This document shows positions 16,894 to 25,257 of a stretch of 64,000 bases of DNA, piece by piece (within the stretch, counting starts at the first letter, position 1; each line of letters starts with the position of its first letter). The position numbers and the translations under genes were made by a program. The DNA is taken from the NCBI RefSeq assembly GCF_003569745.1, contig NZ_AP018498.1, positions 2,767,001 to 2,831,000 of the forward strand, written 5' to 3'. The notes beneath the pieces were generated by a model. The model was not told where the DNA came from, did no database searches, and was given only the letters and a program-made list of their open reading frames with translations. This DNA comes from Altererythrobacter sp. B11. GTDB lineage: Bacteria > Pseudomonadota > Alphaproteobacteria > Sphingomonadales > Sphingomonadaceae.

Positions 16894-18231
16894 TCACTCC
16901 ATAGTGGCAAGTAGCCGGTCGATGGGGACGGTGGCAAATGTCGTGTAACTATCCGCAATTGCGTAGGGAAGAAGAAGCACCCCGTCATGCACCAGGCTGC
17001 CGCAGCTATAGACAACATTGGGCACATAGCCTGAACGTTCATCCGCTTGGGCACGCAACAGCGGTTCGGGGGTGCGCGCCAGAAGTCTGGAGGGATCTTT
17101 CTTGTCGAGCAGGCACGCACCAATGGCGTAGTTTCGTACTGCACCGACGCCATGAGTGATCACGAGCCAGCCTTCGTCCAGTTCGATAGGCGAGCCGCAA
17201 TTGCCGATCTTGATGAACTCCCAGGGATAGCGCGGCGAGAGGACAGTGACGCTTTCGCCCCAATGGTGAAGATTGTCTGAGAGCGCCAGCCAGATGCTTT
17301 CGTCGTCGTGGCGGCACAGCAATGCGTATTTCCCGTCTATCCGTCTCGGGAAAAAGGCGAGGCCCTTGTTGACCGCCCCCGGTCCTTCCATTCTGTGGAG
17401 ATTGAAGGTTCGGAAGTCGTCGGTTGTGAGAAGTTCCGGCGCGATGGCCCGGCCGTCATAGGCAGTATAGCTGCCCAGATAGCGCGATGAGCGATCATCC
17501 TCGACAAAGCGAACCAGGCGCAAATCTTCGATGCCGTTGCGTTGCTGCGCCGTAACCGGGAAAAGAACTCGTTCGGAAAGATCATCACCTTCGTTGCAGA
17601 CGATCCGGATGCTCCCATCGCTAGCGGATGGATTTGGATCCCGCTCGAGCCGGTGCGCGACGACCTGGCGGCTCGGCGCATCAATGGTGAGTCCGGTTTT
17701 GACATTGTAACTGCCGGTCCTGAACGTGACGGACGAAATATGCCCCTCCCCCACGCCGCGCAACGATAGCACAAAGCGCAGGCTGCCTGGTGGCATACCC
17801 GACTGATCGGGATGGGGTACGACACTCGGATTAAAAAGCGCCGCCGCCTCGTAGGAGTATTCCTGGTGAAAGAACGCGCCGATGAGCAACGCCTGTTCGC
17901 GCGTAGCGGAACATTTCGCGATGATGCGGCCGTTGATTTCCTCGAAGCGTGCCAGCAAGAGTTTCTCGACGGAGTAGCTGCGGTCCACGAAGGGAAGCAA
18001 TGTCTGCGCAAGGTAGGCCGAGACGGCTGCATTTTCCATCGAGAGCACCCTGTCTGCGATCCGCTGCAGCCGCGAGCGTTCCGGCACGGTCAGGGCAAGG
18101 GGATCGTCAGCCGGGAAGAACGGCCGAATGACGACCCTCGATGCATCGGGATGCAATTCGACCGGCAGCCGCTTCATGATCCCGAGCTGCGCGCCGCGCG
18201 ATTCAGTCGCTAATGATGGATTGCGCGTCAT
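16894..18231 (-). CDS. Glycoside hydrolase family 130 protein (beta-mannoside phosphorylase/hydrolase)
   Basis: 445-residue five-bladed beta-propeller enzyme acting on beta-mannosides. Family marks are NGIEDLRLVRFVED with the likely catalytic Asp, NKGLAFFPRRIDGKYALL, SIWLALSDNLHHWG and GNCGSPIELDEGWLVITHGV. The ATG at 18231 overlaps the cfa stop as ATGA, so it is coupled to the cyclopropane synthase. Phosphorylases of GH130 release mannose-1-phosphate, which would fit the mannose enzymes around it. Whether this member is a phosphorylase or a hydrolase is not decided here. Confidence 0.88.
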   Translation of the reverse strand: MTRNPSLATESRGAQLGIMKRLPVELHPDASRVVIRPFFPADDPLALTVPERSRLQRIADRVLSMENAAVSAYLAQTLLPFVDRSYSVEKLLLARFEEINGRIIAKCSATREQALLIGAFFHQEYSYEAAALFNPSVVPHPDQSGMPPGSLRFVLSLRGVGEGHISSVTFRTGSYNVKTGLTIDAPSRQVVAHRLERDPNPSASDGSIRIVCNEGDDLSERVLFPVTAQQRNGIEDLRLVRFVEDDRSSRYLGSYTAYDGRAIAPELLTTDDFRTFNLHRMEGPGAVNKGLAFFPRRIDGKYALLCRHDDESIWLALSDNLHHWGESVTVLSPRYPWEFIKIGNCGSPIELDEGWLVITHGVGAVRNYAIGACLLDKKDPSRLLARTPEPLLRAQADERSGYVPNVVYSCGSLVHDGVLLLPYAIADSYTTFATVPIDRLLATME

Positions 18232-19556
18232 ACGCATTCGCCCACGCGCAACGGGACGGCTTCGGCTTCGACGCGCTCGTTGAGCGCCTCATCCGCCCAG
18301 TGCGGATGCCCCTTCCGCCGATCGGAATAGAGATAGTCGCGCGTCAGGGGAACGGCGTCGCGCTCCTTGGCAAGCTGCACCTGGAACACCATCAGGGTTC
18401 CATTGCGGAACATCATCTCACAGGCAGCGAGATAATATTCCCACATCCGACAGAAGCGTTCGTCGTAAAGTGCGTGCGCCGCGGCGCGCCGCTCCTGGAA
18501 TCTCTCGTACCAGTGGCGCAGCGTCTCTGCGTAATGGAGGCGCAATATTTCGATATCGGTCACCCAAAGGCCGCTGCGCTCGATGGCCGCGAGTGTTTCC
18601 GACAGGGCGGGAACATAGCCGTCCGGAAAGATGTACTTGTCGATCCACGGGTCGCGCCCGCCAGGCGGTTCCATGCGGCCGATCGAATGTACGACGGCTA
18701 TTCCGCGCGGCGCCAGGTTCTGCTTGATCGCCTCGAAAAAGGTACCGAAGCTCGCCGCACCGACATGCTCAAACATTCCCACCGACACAATGCGATCGAA
18801 TTGCTCGTCGATTTCGCGGTAATCGGCCAGTTTGAAGGCTGCGCGATCATCGACGCCCTGCTCGCGGGCGCGGACCCCAGCGCGGCGATGCTGTTCCTCC
18901 GAGAGGGTGATCCCCGTCACCTGCGCATCGCAGTTCTGTGCCAGCTCGATCGCTAGTCCGCCCCACCCGCAACCAATATCGAGGACCCGGTGCCTCGGTT
19001 CGGGCAGGAGCTTCTTTGCAATGTGCGAACGTTTGGCAGCCTGCGCGTCTTCGAGCGTGTCACAATCCTCGCCAAAATAGGCGCAGGAATATTGCCAATC
19101 CTCGTCGAGGAACATTTCATAGAGCCCGCTCGAAAGGTCGTAATGGTGCGCAACGTTCGCTTTGGCCTTGGCCTTGCGGATGGGCCGCAGGACATGCGCC
19201 AAACGCCCCAGCTTCGCGCGCAGGCGCGCCAAAGGCGCTTCATCGAGCGCGGTCAGGTTCGATGAGACAACAAACAGGAAGTCGCGCAGCGTGCCTTCCT
19301 CGATCGTCCATTCTCCCTTCATGTAGGCTTCGCCAAGCGTCAGCGAGGGATTGATGAGCAGGCGCAGCGGAAGGTCAAGCCTGTGCAGCCGTACGATCAC
19401 TCGCGGACTATCCTGCGGCGTGCCGAAAGTCATCCGGTTGCCCGCGGCGTCGATCAGCACGAGTTCGCCCCGTTTGACGAGCCGTCGAAGCAACGGAGCC
19501 AGAATCGTGAGCAAACGCCGGCCAAGTACGGCATGGACTTGTTTGGATTTGCGCAT
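18228..19556 (-). CDS. cfa: Cyclopropane-fatty-acyl-phospholipid synthase
   Basis: 442-residue SAM-dependent enzyme that adds a methylene bridge to unsaturated phospholipid acyl chains. The SAM motif is RVLDIGCGWGGLAIELA; the lipid-binding N-terminal domain covers about 1-115. Other family runs are YDLSSGLYEMFLDEDWQYSC and MEPPGGRDPWIDKYIFPDG. ATG at 19556 is behind GGGAG. Membrane cyclopropanation is a stationary-phase, acid and stress response. Coupling to a GH130 gene is unusual. Confidence 0.93.
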   Translation of the reverse strand: MRKSKQVHAVLGRRLLTILAPLLRRLVKRGELVLIDAAGNRMTFGTPQDSPRVIVRLHRLDLPLRLLINPSLTLGEAYMKGEWTIEEGTLRDFLFVVSSNLTALDEAPLARLRAKLGRLAHVLRPIRKAKAKANVAHHYDLSSGLYEMFLDEDWQYSCAYFGEDCDTLEDAQAAKRSHIAKKLLPEPRHRVLDIGCGWGGLAIELAQNCDAQVTGITLSEEQHRRAGVRAREQGVDDRAAFKLADYREIDEQFDRIVSVGMFEHVGAASFGTFFEAIKQNLAPRGIAVVHSIGRMEPPGGRDPWIDKYIFPDGYVPALSETLAAIERSGLWVTDIEILRLHYAETLRHWYERFQERRAAAHALYDERFCRMWEYYLAACEMMFRNGTLMVFQVQLAKERDAVPLTRDYLYSDRRKGHPHWADEALNERVEAEAVPLRVGECV

Positions 19557-20005
19557 TTCGGCTCCCACCTTGCTGGATGACTTTCGAAAGACGCCGCCAA
19601 AGGCGATCTATTACAGGACATCGCTCCAAGGTAGTATGGCTTCAAGGCCGGTGCGCCTGGACGGCCAGTCATTATCCGGGAATGGCAGATTGAATGCGGT
19701 CGCCGCGTGCGCGGCGATTTTCAGGCATTGAGAATTGGTGCGATGTGGGCGCTTTCTTCGCCGAGGCGACCGCGCTGAAAGGGGCGCGCAACCCGCGAGC
19801 GTTTGGCGCTGTCGGCAATATTCGACCTCCCAGGACGGGCAAGCCGGGCAAGCATGCCGGATCCAGGATGCGCTCGCAGACTTCGGTAAGCGACAAGCTC
19901 TGCGCTCCGCATACTGGCTGCGCGCACCCTGATCGACAAGGCTAATTACGAGCAATCACTGCCGAGGAAGCTCCGCCAATGCTCCGCGCGGGGGTGGTGA
20001 AGCGT
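19557..20005. other. Intergenic stretch, no supported gene
   Basis: 449 bases between cfa and the cardiolipin synthase. Open frames exist on both strands because of high GC, but none has family-like sequence or a good ribosome site. It should carry the cfa promoter. Confidence 0.45.
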
Positions 20006-21436
20006 TCAAAGGAGAGGGCCGAAGAGCCGCGCAATGTTCTGCGCCAAGGTCGCGAGGAAGGACCGCCTCCTCCAAGCCTCCAGGCTGAGCGTATCGCTAA
20101 CGGCCAGATTGCGCTGCTGTTCCATCCTGAGATCGACAGCAATCTCTCGATCGTAGCAAACTAGGCTGGCCTCGGCATTGAGATAAAAGGAGCGCATGTC
20201 GAGATTGAGCGATCCGATGAGGACGATCTCGTCGTCAATACTGATGTGTTTGGCATGCAGCAGCCCCTCGCGGTAAAGATAGATCGCGACCCCGGCGCTC
20301 AGAAATTCTCCATAATAGGATCGCTGCGCCAAGCCTACGAGCCAGGAATCGCTAGCATGCGAAAGAATGATCCGCACTTCGACCCCGCGCATCGCGGCTG
20401 TTTTCAGAGCCTGGAGAAGCGATTCATCCGGAATGAAATATGGGGTCGTCAAAGTGACACTGCGCCGCGCGCCATGAACCAGGGCAACCACTAACGGACC
20501 TGCGCCCGCCAGGGGATATTCCGGACCGCTCGCCAGAAGCTGAGCGGCGTATTTGCCCTTGGCGCGCCCATGTGGAAAAAATTGGCTCCGGTCGAGCACC
20601 TCCCCTCGTTCGAGAAACCAGTCGGCGGTAAAGACCGCTTGCAATTCGAGCACGATCGGCCCTTCGACGCGCAGGACAAGTTCCTTGTTGATCAGGCCCG
20701 AGGACGCCTTCTTGTCGATAACATTCTGCGAACCGATGTAGCCCACCTGCCCGTCGATCACGACGATCTTGCGATGATTGCGAATATCCGCACGCACCTT
20801 GCCCAAACCTGGAAATGCGACGGGGAACGCGCGAGCGACCGCGACACCTCCCGACCTCAGTCTGCGCGTGACGGAAGATGCCCAGGAAAACGAACCCATC
20901 GCATCGATCAGCACGCGGCAATCGATCCCGCGCTTCGCGGCATGCAGCAGCGCCGACATAATCCGGTCGCCACTTGCGTCATCCGCAAAAATATAGGTCG
21001 TCAGATGAACATGATCGCTTGCCTGTTCGATATCCTCAACAAGCCGATCGATTACCCCTTCGTAATCAGGTAGAAAATGGATTGCATTTCCGCCCAGCAC
21101 CGGAAATCGACTGAGGCTTTCGACGAAGCGCGTGGCTGATTCCAGATGACCCGACACCGCCGGCCGCAGGCAATGGCGCGAATGGACGATTTGCCGGGCC
21201 GCGCGCGCAAGCAGGATTTGCCCCTCGGCGAACCGCCGCCGACGCCAGCGCGGTGCCTTCGGTTGGCCGGCGATAAGATAAAATAAAAACGTCGGGATCG
21301 GAAGAAAGAGAGCGAACAGAAGCCAGGTGCGAGCTTCCTCCGGCGAGCGCCGTGATGTGACAGTCACGAGCATGACAAGGCGGATCGTCCACTCCAGCGT
21401 CAGGTAAGCGAGCGGAATGGGATCTGTCAGGTTCAT
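20006..21436 (-). CDS. cls: Cardiolipin synthase (phospholipase D superfamily)
   Basis: 476-residue membrane enzyme joining two phosphatidylglycerols. Two N-terminal membrane segments (about 8-28 and 40-60) precede two PLD domains. The HKD motifs read RNHRKIVVIDGQVGYIGSQN near 220 and HAKHISIDDEIVLIGSLNLD near 405. TPYFIPDESLL is also characteristic. Together with cfa and PlsC in this window it forms a membrane-lipid remodelling set. Confidence 0.93.
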   Translation of the reverse strand: MNLTDPIPLAYLTLEWTIRLVMLVTVTSRRSPEEARTWLLFALFLPIPTFLFYLIAGQPKAPRWRRRRFAEGQILLARAARQIVHSRHCLRPAVSGHLESATRFVESLSRFPVLGGNAIHFLPDYEGVIDRLVEDIEQASDHVHLTTYIFADDASGDRIMSALLHAAKRGIDCRVLIDAMGSFSWASSVTRRLRSGGVAVARAFPVAFPGLGKVRADIRNHRKIVVIDGQVGYIGSQNVIDKKASSGLINKELVLRVEGPIVLELQAVFTADWFLERGEVLDRSQFFPHGRAKGKYAAQLLASGPEYPLAGAGPLVVALVHGARRSVTLTTPYFIPDESLLQALKTAAMRGVEVRIILSHASDSWLVGLAQRSYYGEFLSAGVAIYLYREGLLHAKHISIDDEIVLIGSLNLDMRSFYLNAEASLVCYDREIAVDLRMEQQRNLAVSDTLSLEAWRRRSFLATLAQNIARLFGPLL

Positions 21437-21923
21437 GCCGGGCCGGCCGCACTATCAGTGCAGCCGATCCGGCCATCCCAGAACCTGCCACCGTCAACGA
21501 GAATGCCCATTGGCGCCAGTTCCGCAAGGACGACAGATGAAAGGGCGACACGCCAGGATTTGGACGTGCCGCCCTTCCCCGTGCACGGGATGGAGGAGTG
21601 GGGGGCGTCCCGTGCCGGGCAGTCGGTATTCGGAGAAATTGGCAGCTCCGTGTTGTTTGCATCTCGGATCCCACGCTACCGGGCCATGCGCACTCCGGAT
21701 GAATAGCATCCCATTCTGGACCGCCTATCAAACGCCCACAGGGACGATTCGATGCGCGACTTCTTACAGTTGTCATACGGCGCGCGGCGCGCGGCGCGCG
21801 GCGCGCGCTTTTCGTAAGGAAAAGTCTCACTCCGCGTCCTTGTCAATATCCAGGGGACGAACCTTGCCCGAGAGCATCGGCAACCGCCTCGTCCTACCAC
21901 ACAGACCGAGTGAAGAATCCACC
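21437..21923. other. Intergenic region with a heptamer repeat upstream of the GT4 gene
   Basis: 487 bases between the divergent cls and GT4 genes, so it probably holds both promoters. The only clear structure is the (GGCGCGC)4 tract at 21779-21806. Open frames here are upstream extensions of the GT4 frame without family-like sequence. Confidence 0.5.
21779..21806. repeat. Tandem heptanucleotide (GGCGCGC)4
   Basis: Four exact copies of GGCGCGC, followed by two more matching bases, about 120 bases before the GT4 start. A heptamer tract can change copy number by polymerase slippage; outside a coding frame it would alter promoter spacing rather than the protein. Confidence 0.85.
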
Positions 21924-23213
21924 ATGCATCCAGTCAACGTCGTGAATGCCAGCCCTCAGATCGCCATGGTCGGCAGCTATGTGCCCCGGCAATGCGGAAT
22001 TGCCACCTTCTCACAGGATTTGCGCGGCGCGATCGTGCACGGTTTGCCCAAAATGGGTTGCAGGATGATTGCGGTCACCGATCAAGCTGGAGCGTATGAT
22101 TACCCTGCGGAAGTTGGTCTGGAAATTGAACAGCAAAATGCCCGGACGTACACCGACGCCGCCGAGTATCTGAACTCCTCGCTTGTCGATGCCGTTCTCC
22201 TGCAGCACGAATTCGGGCTTTATGGCGGTCCGGCGGGATCCTATCTCGCGAGCTTCCTGCGCCAGCTTCGCAAACCTCTGGTCACCATCTTGCATACAGT
22301 TCTGAGCACACCGGATGACGATCAGCGACGGGTCATGGCCGAACTGATTCGGCATTCGGCCCGTCTCGTCGTGATGGCCGAAAAGGGCCGTGAGATGCTG
22401 GAACAGATCTATGCTGCACCGGCAGACCAGATTGCTGTTGTGCCGCATGGTATTCCCGACCTTGCTCTGTCCGATTCAGAGCGCGCGAAGCACGCGCTTG
22501 GCTTCGGCGGGCGCTCGGTTGCCATGACGTTCGGCCTGCTTTCACCGGGGAAAGGGATCGAGACGATGATCGCCGCGCTGCCGCAACTGGTCCGGACCAA
22601 TCCCGACCTTCTCTATGCGGTCGTCGGCGCGACCCACCCGCACCTGCGCGCGAGCGAGGGGGAGCGCTATCGCGACAGTCTTCGCAAACTGGCGGACGAG
22701 TTCGGCGTAGCCAGCCATCTCCATTTTGTCGATCGCTATGTCGATCTGCCCGATCTGCTGCAGCTGCTCGCAGCCTGCGATATCTATGTCACGCCCTATC
22801 TTAACGAGGCGCAGATTTGCTCTGGCACGCTTGCCTATGCCGTTGGCCTGGGAAAGCCGGTCGTCTCGACTCCCTATTGGCATGCGCAGGAGTTGCTGGC
22901 GGACGGCCGCGGCATGCTGGTGCCGTTCAGCGACCCGCAGGCGATGGCCGGTGCCGTCGGCCGCCTCCTGTCGGACTTCAGCTTGCGGCGCCAGACCGAG
23001 GCACGCGCCTTTGCGCTCGGCCGCACAATGACCTGGTCGGCGGTGGCGCAACGTTATGCAATGATAATTGGCGATGTTGCGAATCGGCCCATCCCGCTAC
23101 AACAAGCGGAACCCCACTTTGAGGCCCAACCACAGACATCCTTTTCGCAGGCCGGCTCCAGTGATCCCCTGCGCGCAGATGCGCCACGGCTTGTCGTGAA
23201 TGGGCGAGTGTGA
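21924..23213 (+). CDS. Glycosyltransferase family 4 protein
   Basis: 429-residue GT-B enzyme. The N-terminal half begins QIAMVGSYVPRQCGIATFSQ, an acceptor-side signature seen in GT4 enzymes found with GH130. The C-terminal half has the donor site: VVPHGIPDLALSD, AMTFGLLSPGKGIETMIAAL and NEAQICSGTLAYAVGLGKPV, with Glu in the E-x7-E region. The frame extends 169 codons upstream without family-like sequence, so the ATG at 21924 is used. Donor is unproven, but GDP-mannose is likely given manA, the PMM-like HAD and GH130. Confidence 0.87.
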   Translation: MHPVNVVNASPQIAMVGSYVPRQCGIATFSQDLRGAIVHGLPKMGCRMIAVTDQAGAYDYPAEVGLEIEQQNARTYTDAAEYLNSSLVDAVLLQHEFGLYGGPAGSYLASFLRQLRKPLVTILHTVLSTPDDDQRRVMAELIRHSARLVVMAEKGREMLEQIYAAPADQIAVVPHGIPDLALSDSERAKHALGFGGRSVAMTFGLLSPGKGIETMIAALPQLVRTNPDLLYAVVGATHPHLRASEGERYRDSLRKLADEFGVASHLHFVDRYVDLPDLLQLLAACDIYVTPYLNEAQICSGTLAYAVGLGKPVVSTPYWHAQELLADGRGMLVPFSDPQAMAGAVGRLLSDFSLRRQTEARAFALGRTMTWSAVAQRYAMIIGDVANRPIPLQQAEPHFEAQPQTSFSQAGSSDPLRADAPRLVVNGRV

Positions 23214-23319
23214 GGGCTGAATTGGAGATCGCCGGATCTGCGCCAAACGCGACCCCAGCGCGCGCGCATCTCGTTTTCGGTGGCTATCCCAATCTGAATT
23301 CGGATTTGAAAGAGCGTCC

Positions 23320-24081
23320 ATGAAATCGATCGCCATATTTGACCTCGACGGGACTCTGGCTGAAAGCAAGCAGCCGATTGATGCCGAAATGGGTGGCCTT
23401 CTGGCCAGCCTGCTCGATCATATGGCGGTTGCGGTCATCTCAGGCGGGGACTGGCCCCAATTCGACAAGCAGCTGCTCGGACGGCTGCCCGATGTCGCTG
23501 ACCTGTCCCGGCTCTTTCTCTTGCCCACTTCCGGAAGCAAGTTTTTCCAATATGAGCGCCGCTGGCGGCAAGTCTATGCCGATGTTCTGACTGAAACTGA
23601 GCGCAGCGCGATCTACGCAGCGCTGCAACAGGCAATCGCGGCGATCGGATTGGATGCCGGGCAGAGCTGGGGCGATCGGATCGAGGATCGAGGTACGCAG
23701 ATCACCTTTTCCGGTCTCGGCCAGCAGGCGCCACTCGACCAAAAACGAAGCTGGGATCCCGATCTTCGCAAACGTCAGCGGCTCAAAGCTTTCCTCGAGC
23801 CAAAGTTGCCAGCCTTTTCGATTCGTATCGGTGGAGCGACTTCGCTCGATATTACACGGCGCGGCGTCGACAAGGCCTACGGGCTTGCGCGCTTTGCCGA
23901 GGTGGTCAGCATTCGCAAGGACGAGATGATGTTCTTTGGGGATGCAGTGTTTGCAGGCGGCAATGATGCGCCTGTCAGAGCTGCGGGAATCGCAACTGTG
24001 CCGGTTGCCCTTATCGGTGAGACCAAAGCCGCAATAAGGACGATCATAGCCTGCGGCCCGCCGCTTTCCACACATTTCTGA
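23320..24081 (+). CDS. HAD-IIB phosphatase/mutase resembling eukaryotic phosphomannomutase
   Basis: 253-residue HAD-superfamily protein. Motif I is IAIFDLDGTLAESK, with ISGG as motif II. The cap and motif IV region read GGATSLDITRRGVDKAYG and MMFFGDAVFAGGNDAPVRAA. FFGD-x4-GGND closely matches eukaryotic PMM (FFGDKT-x2-GGND), which converts mannose-6-phosphate to mannose-1-phosphate. With manA in the same block this would supply GDP-mannose precursors. Plain sugar phosphatase activity is the alternative. Confidence 0.78.
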   Translation: MKSIAIFDLDGTLAESKQPIDAEMGGLLASLLDHMAVAVISGGDWPQFDKQLLGRLPDVADLSRLFLLPTSGSKFFQYERRWRQVYADVLTETERSAIYAALQQAIAAIGLDAGQSWGDRIEDRGTQITFSGLGQQAPLDQKRSWDPDLRKRQRLKAFLEPKLPAFSIRIGGATSLDITRRGVDKAYGLARFAEVVSIRKDEMMFFGDAVFAGGNDAPVRAAGIATVPVALIGETKAAIRTIIACGPPLSTHF

Positions 24082-24310
24082 AGCTCGGAAACCTCCCAGC
24101 AAGCCGATCTCCGGCCGCCCGGATATCGCAACGCGCTCGGGAAGGTCGGCTTTTGTCGTCCTTTCCAGCTTCCATGAAGTTTCACCCAGCTCGTCGACAC
24201 GGCAAGTTGGCCAATCCGAGTGCGCCATCATCACCATCGAAGATTTCGAACCGCGCCCGCGCACCACGAGCCAGGTCCGCGCGCCGTGCAACAGGTGCTT
24301 GTGTAATTCC
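24080..24310 (-). pseudogene. Possible remnant of a host-attachment (baeRF-like) protein
   Basis: On the minus strand HLLHGARTWLVVR in one frame and ARFEIFDGDDGALGLANLP in the next would join into a start resembling host-attachment/baeRF proteins (LPHG..VVDG..FEI). ELGETSWKLERTTKADLPER follows in the first frame. At least two frameshifts are needed. The evidence is only eye-level resemblance. Confidence 0.25.
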
Positions 24311-24334
24311 TGTGCCCTGCACGCGTCTCTTTTG

Positions 24335-25102
24335 ATGGCCCATCTGAACCCTCGGCATGGGTCCGCGCGGCACGAAAATGGAAGGCATTTCCACATTCTC
24401 ACGCTGAGAACATGGCTTTTCAAAGCTTCCTGGGTTCTCTGGACTCTAAGCTTCGCGCCTCTGATTCCTGTTCTCTGGCTCAGCGGAAGACCTCCGCGAG
24501 TTGTGCGCAGAATTACGCGGCTCTGGGCGCGAGGGACCTTGTCACTCCTTGCCGCGTGGACCGGTATAATACATCGCGTACACGGCGATTGCCATGTTCC
24601 TCTCAGACCAGCCTTGATTCTGGGAAATCATCAGTCGCCATGGGAAACGATTGCGGCACTCGTGTTATTTCCCGATCTGGCCATAGTCGCGAAGCAGGAA
24701 CTTCTCAAAATACCCGTTCTGGGTTGGTATCTTCGATATTCTCCCATGGTCATCATCGATCGAGGCGACACCACCGGCTCGGTGCGAAGCATGGTGACAG
24801 CGTGCCGGGATGCTCTTTCCGACGGCCGATCACTGTTGATTTTCCCAGAAGGCACACGCCAACCGGTCGGATCGCCAATCATTTTCAAACGCGGCGTGGA
24901 ACTGTTGTATCGTACGCTTGGCCTGCCCGCGCTTGTTTTCGCTCACGATTCCGGGCGCTTCTGGCCGGCCGGATCTGTCCTGCGGTCCGGCGTCATTACA
25001 GTTTCGCTTCTACCTCCGATTCCGCCAGGCCTGGACGCTCGGGAGTTCTTCCAGCAATCGCAGCGAATGTTGGCGGATGAGGTCGCCCGTCTCGCCGGTT
25101 AG
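24335..25102 (+). CDS. plsC: 1-acyl-sn-glycerol-3-phosphate acyltransferase (PlsC-like)
   Basis: Membrane acyltransferase converting lysophosphatidate to phosphatidate, about 255 aa. The catalytic motif is ILGNHQSPWETIAAL (H-x4-E, an accepted variant of H-x4-D), followed by IPVLGWYLRYSPMVIIDRGD and the acceptor-binding LLIFPEGTRQPVG. A hydrophobic span lies near residues 35-50. The start is uncertain: ATG at 24335 or the upstream 24299; none has a strong ribosome site. Fits the lipid-remodelling theme with cfa and cls. Confidence 0.88.
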   Translation: MAHLNPRHGSARHENGRHFHILTLRTWLFKASWVLWTLSFAPLIPVLWLSGRPPRVVRRITRLWARGTLSLLAAWTGIIHRVHGDCHVPLRPALILGNHQSPWETIAALVLFPDLAIVAKQELLKIPVLGWYLRYSPMVIIDRGDTTGSVRSMVTACRDALSDGRSLLIFPEGTRQPVGSPIIFKRGVELLYRTLGLPALVFAHDSGRFWPAGSVLRSGVITVSLLPPIPPGLDAREFFQQSQRMLADEVARLAG

Positions 25103-25111
25103 CAAGAAAAT

Positions 25112-25132
25112 GCCGCTACCCAGTTTAGCGGC
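25112..25132 (+). terminator. Hairpin after plsC
   Basis: GCCGCTA and TAGCGGC form a perfect 7-bp stem with a 7-base loop, 10 bases after the plsC stop and preceded by AAAA. There is no clear U-tract, so it is a weak terminator or an RNA-stabilising hairpin. Confidence 0.4.
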
Positions 25133-25257
25133 TCAGAGTTAGGTGAAGTGGCGGCAAGTTTATTGGCCACTTTTACCGGATAATGTTCGTGGCCTCGGCA
25201 TGATTTAGCCCCGCGCCGTGCGACAGTGATCGAACTGCCGGAGCCCGCGATCCATTG

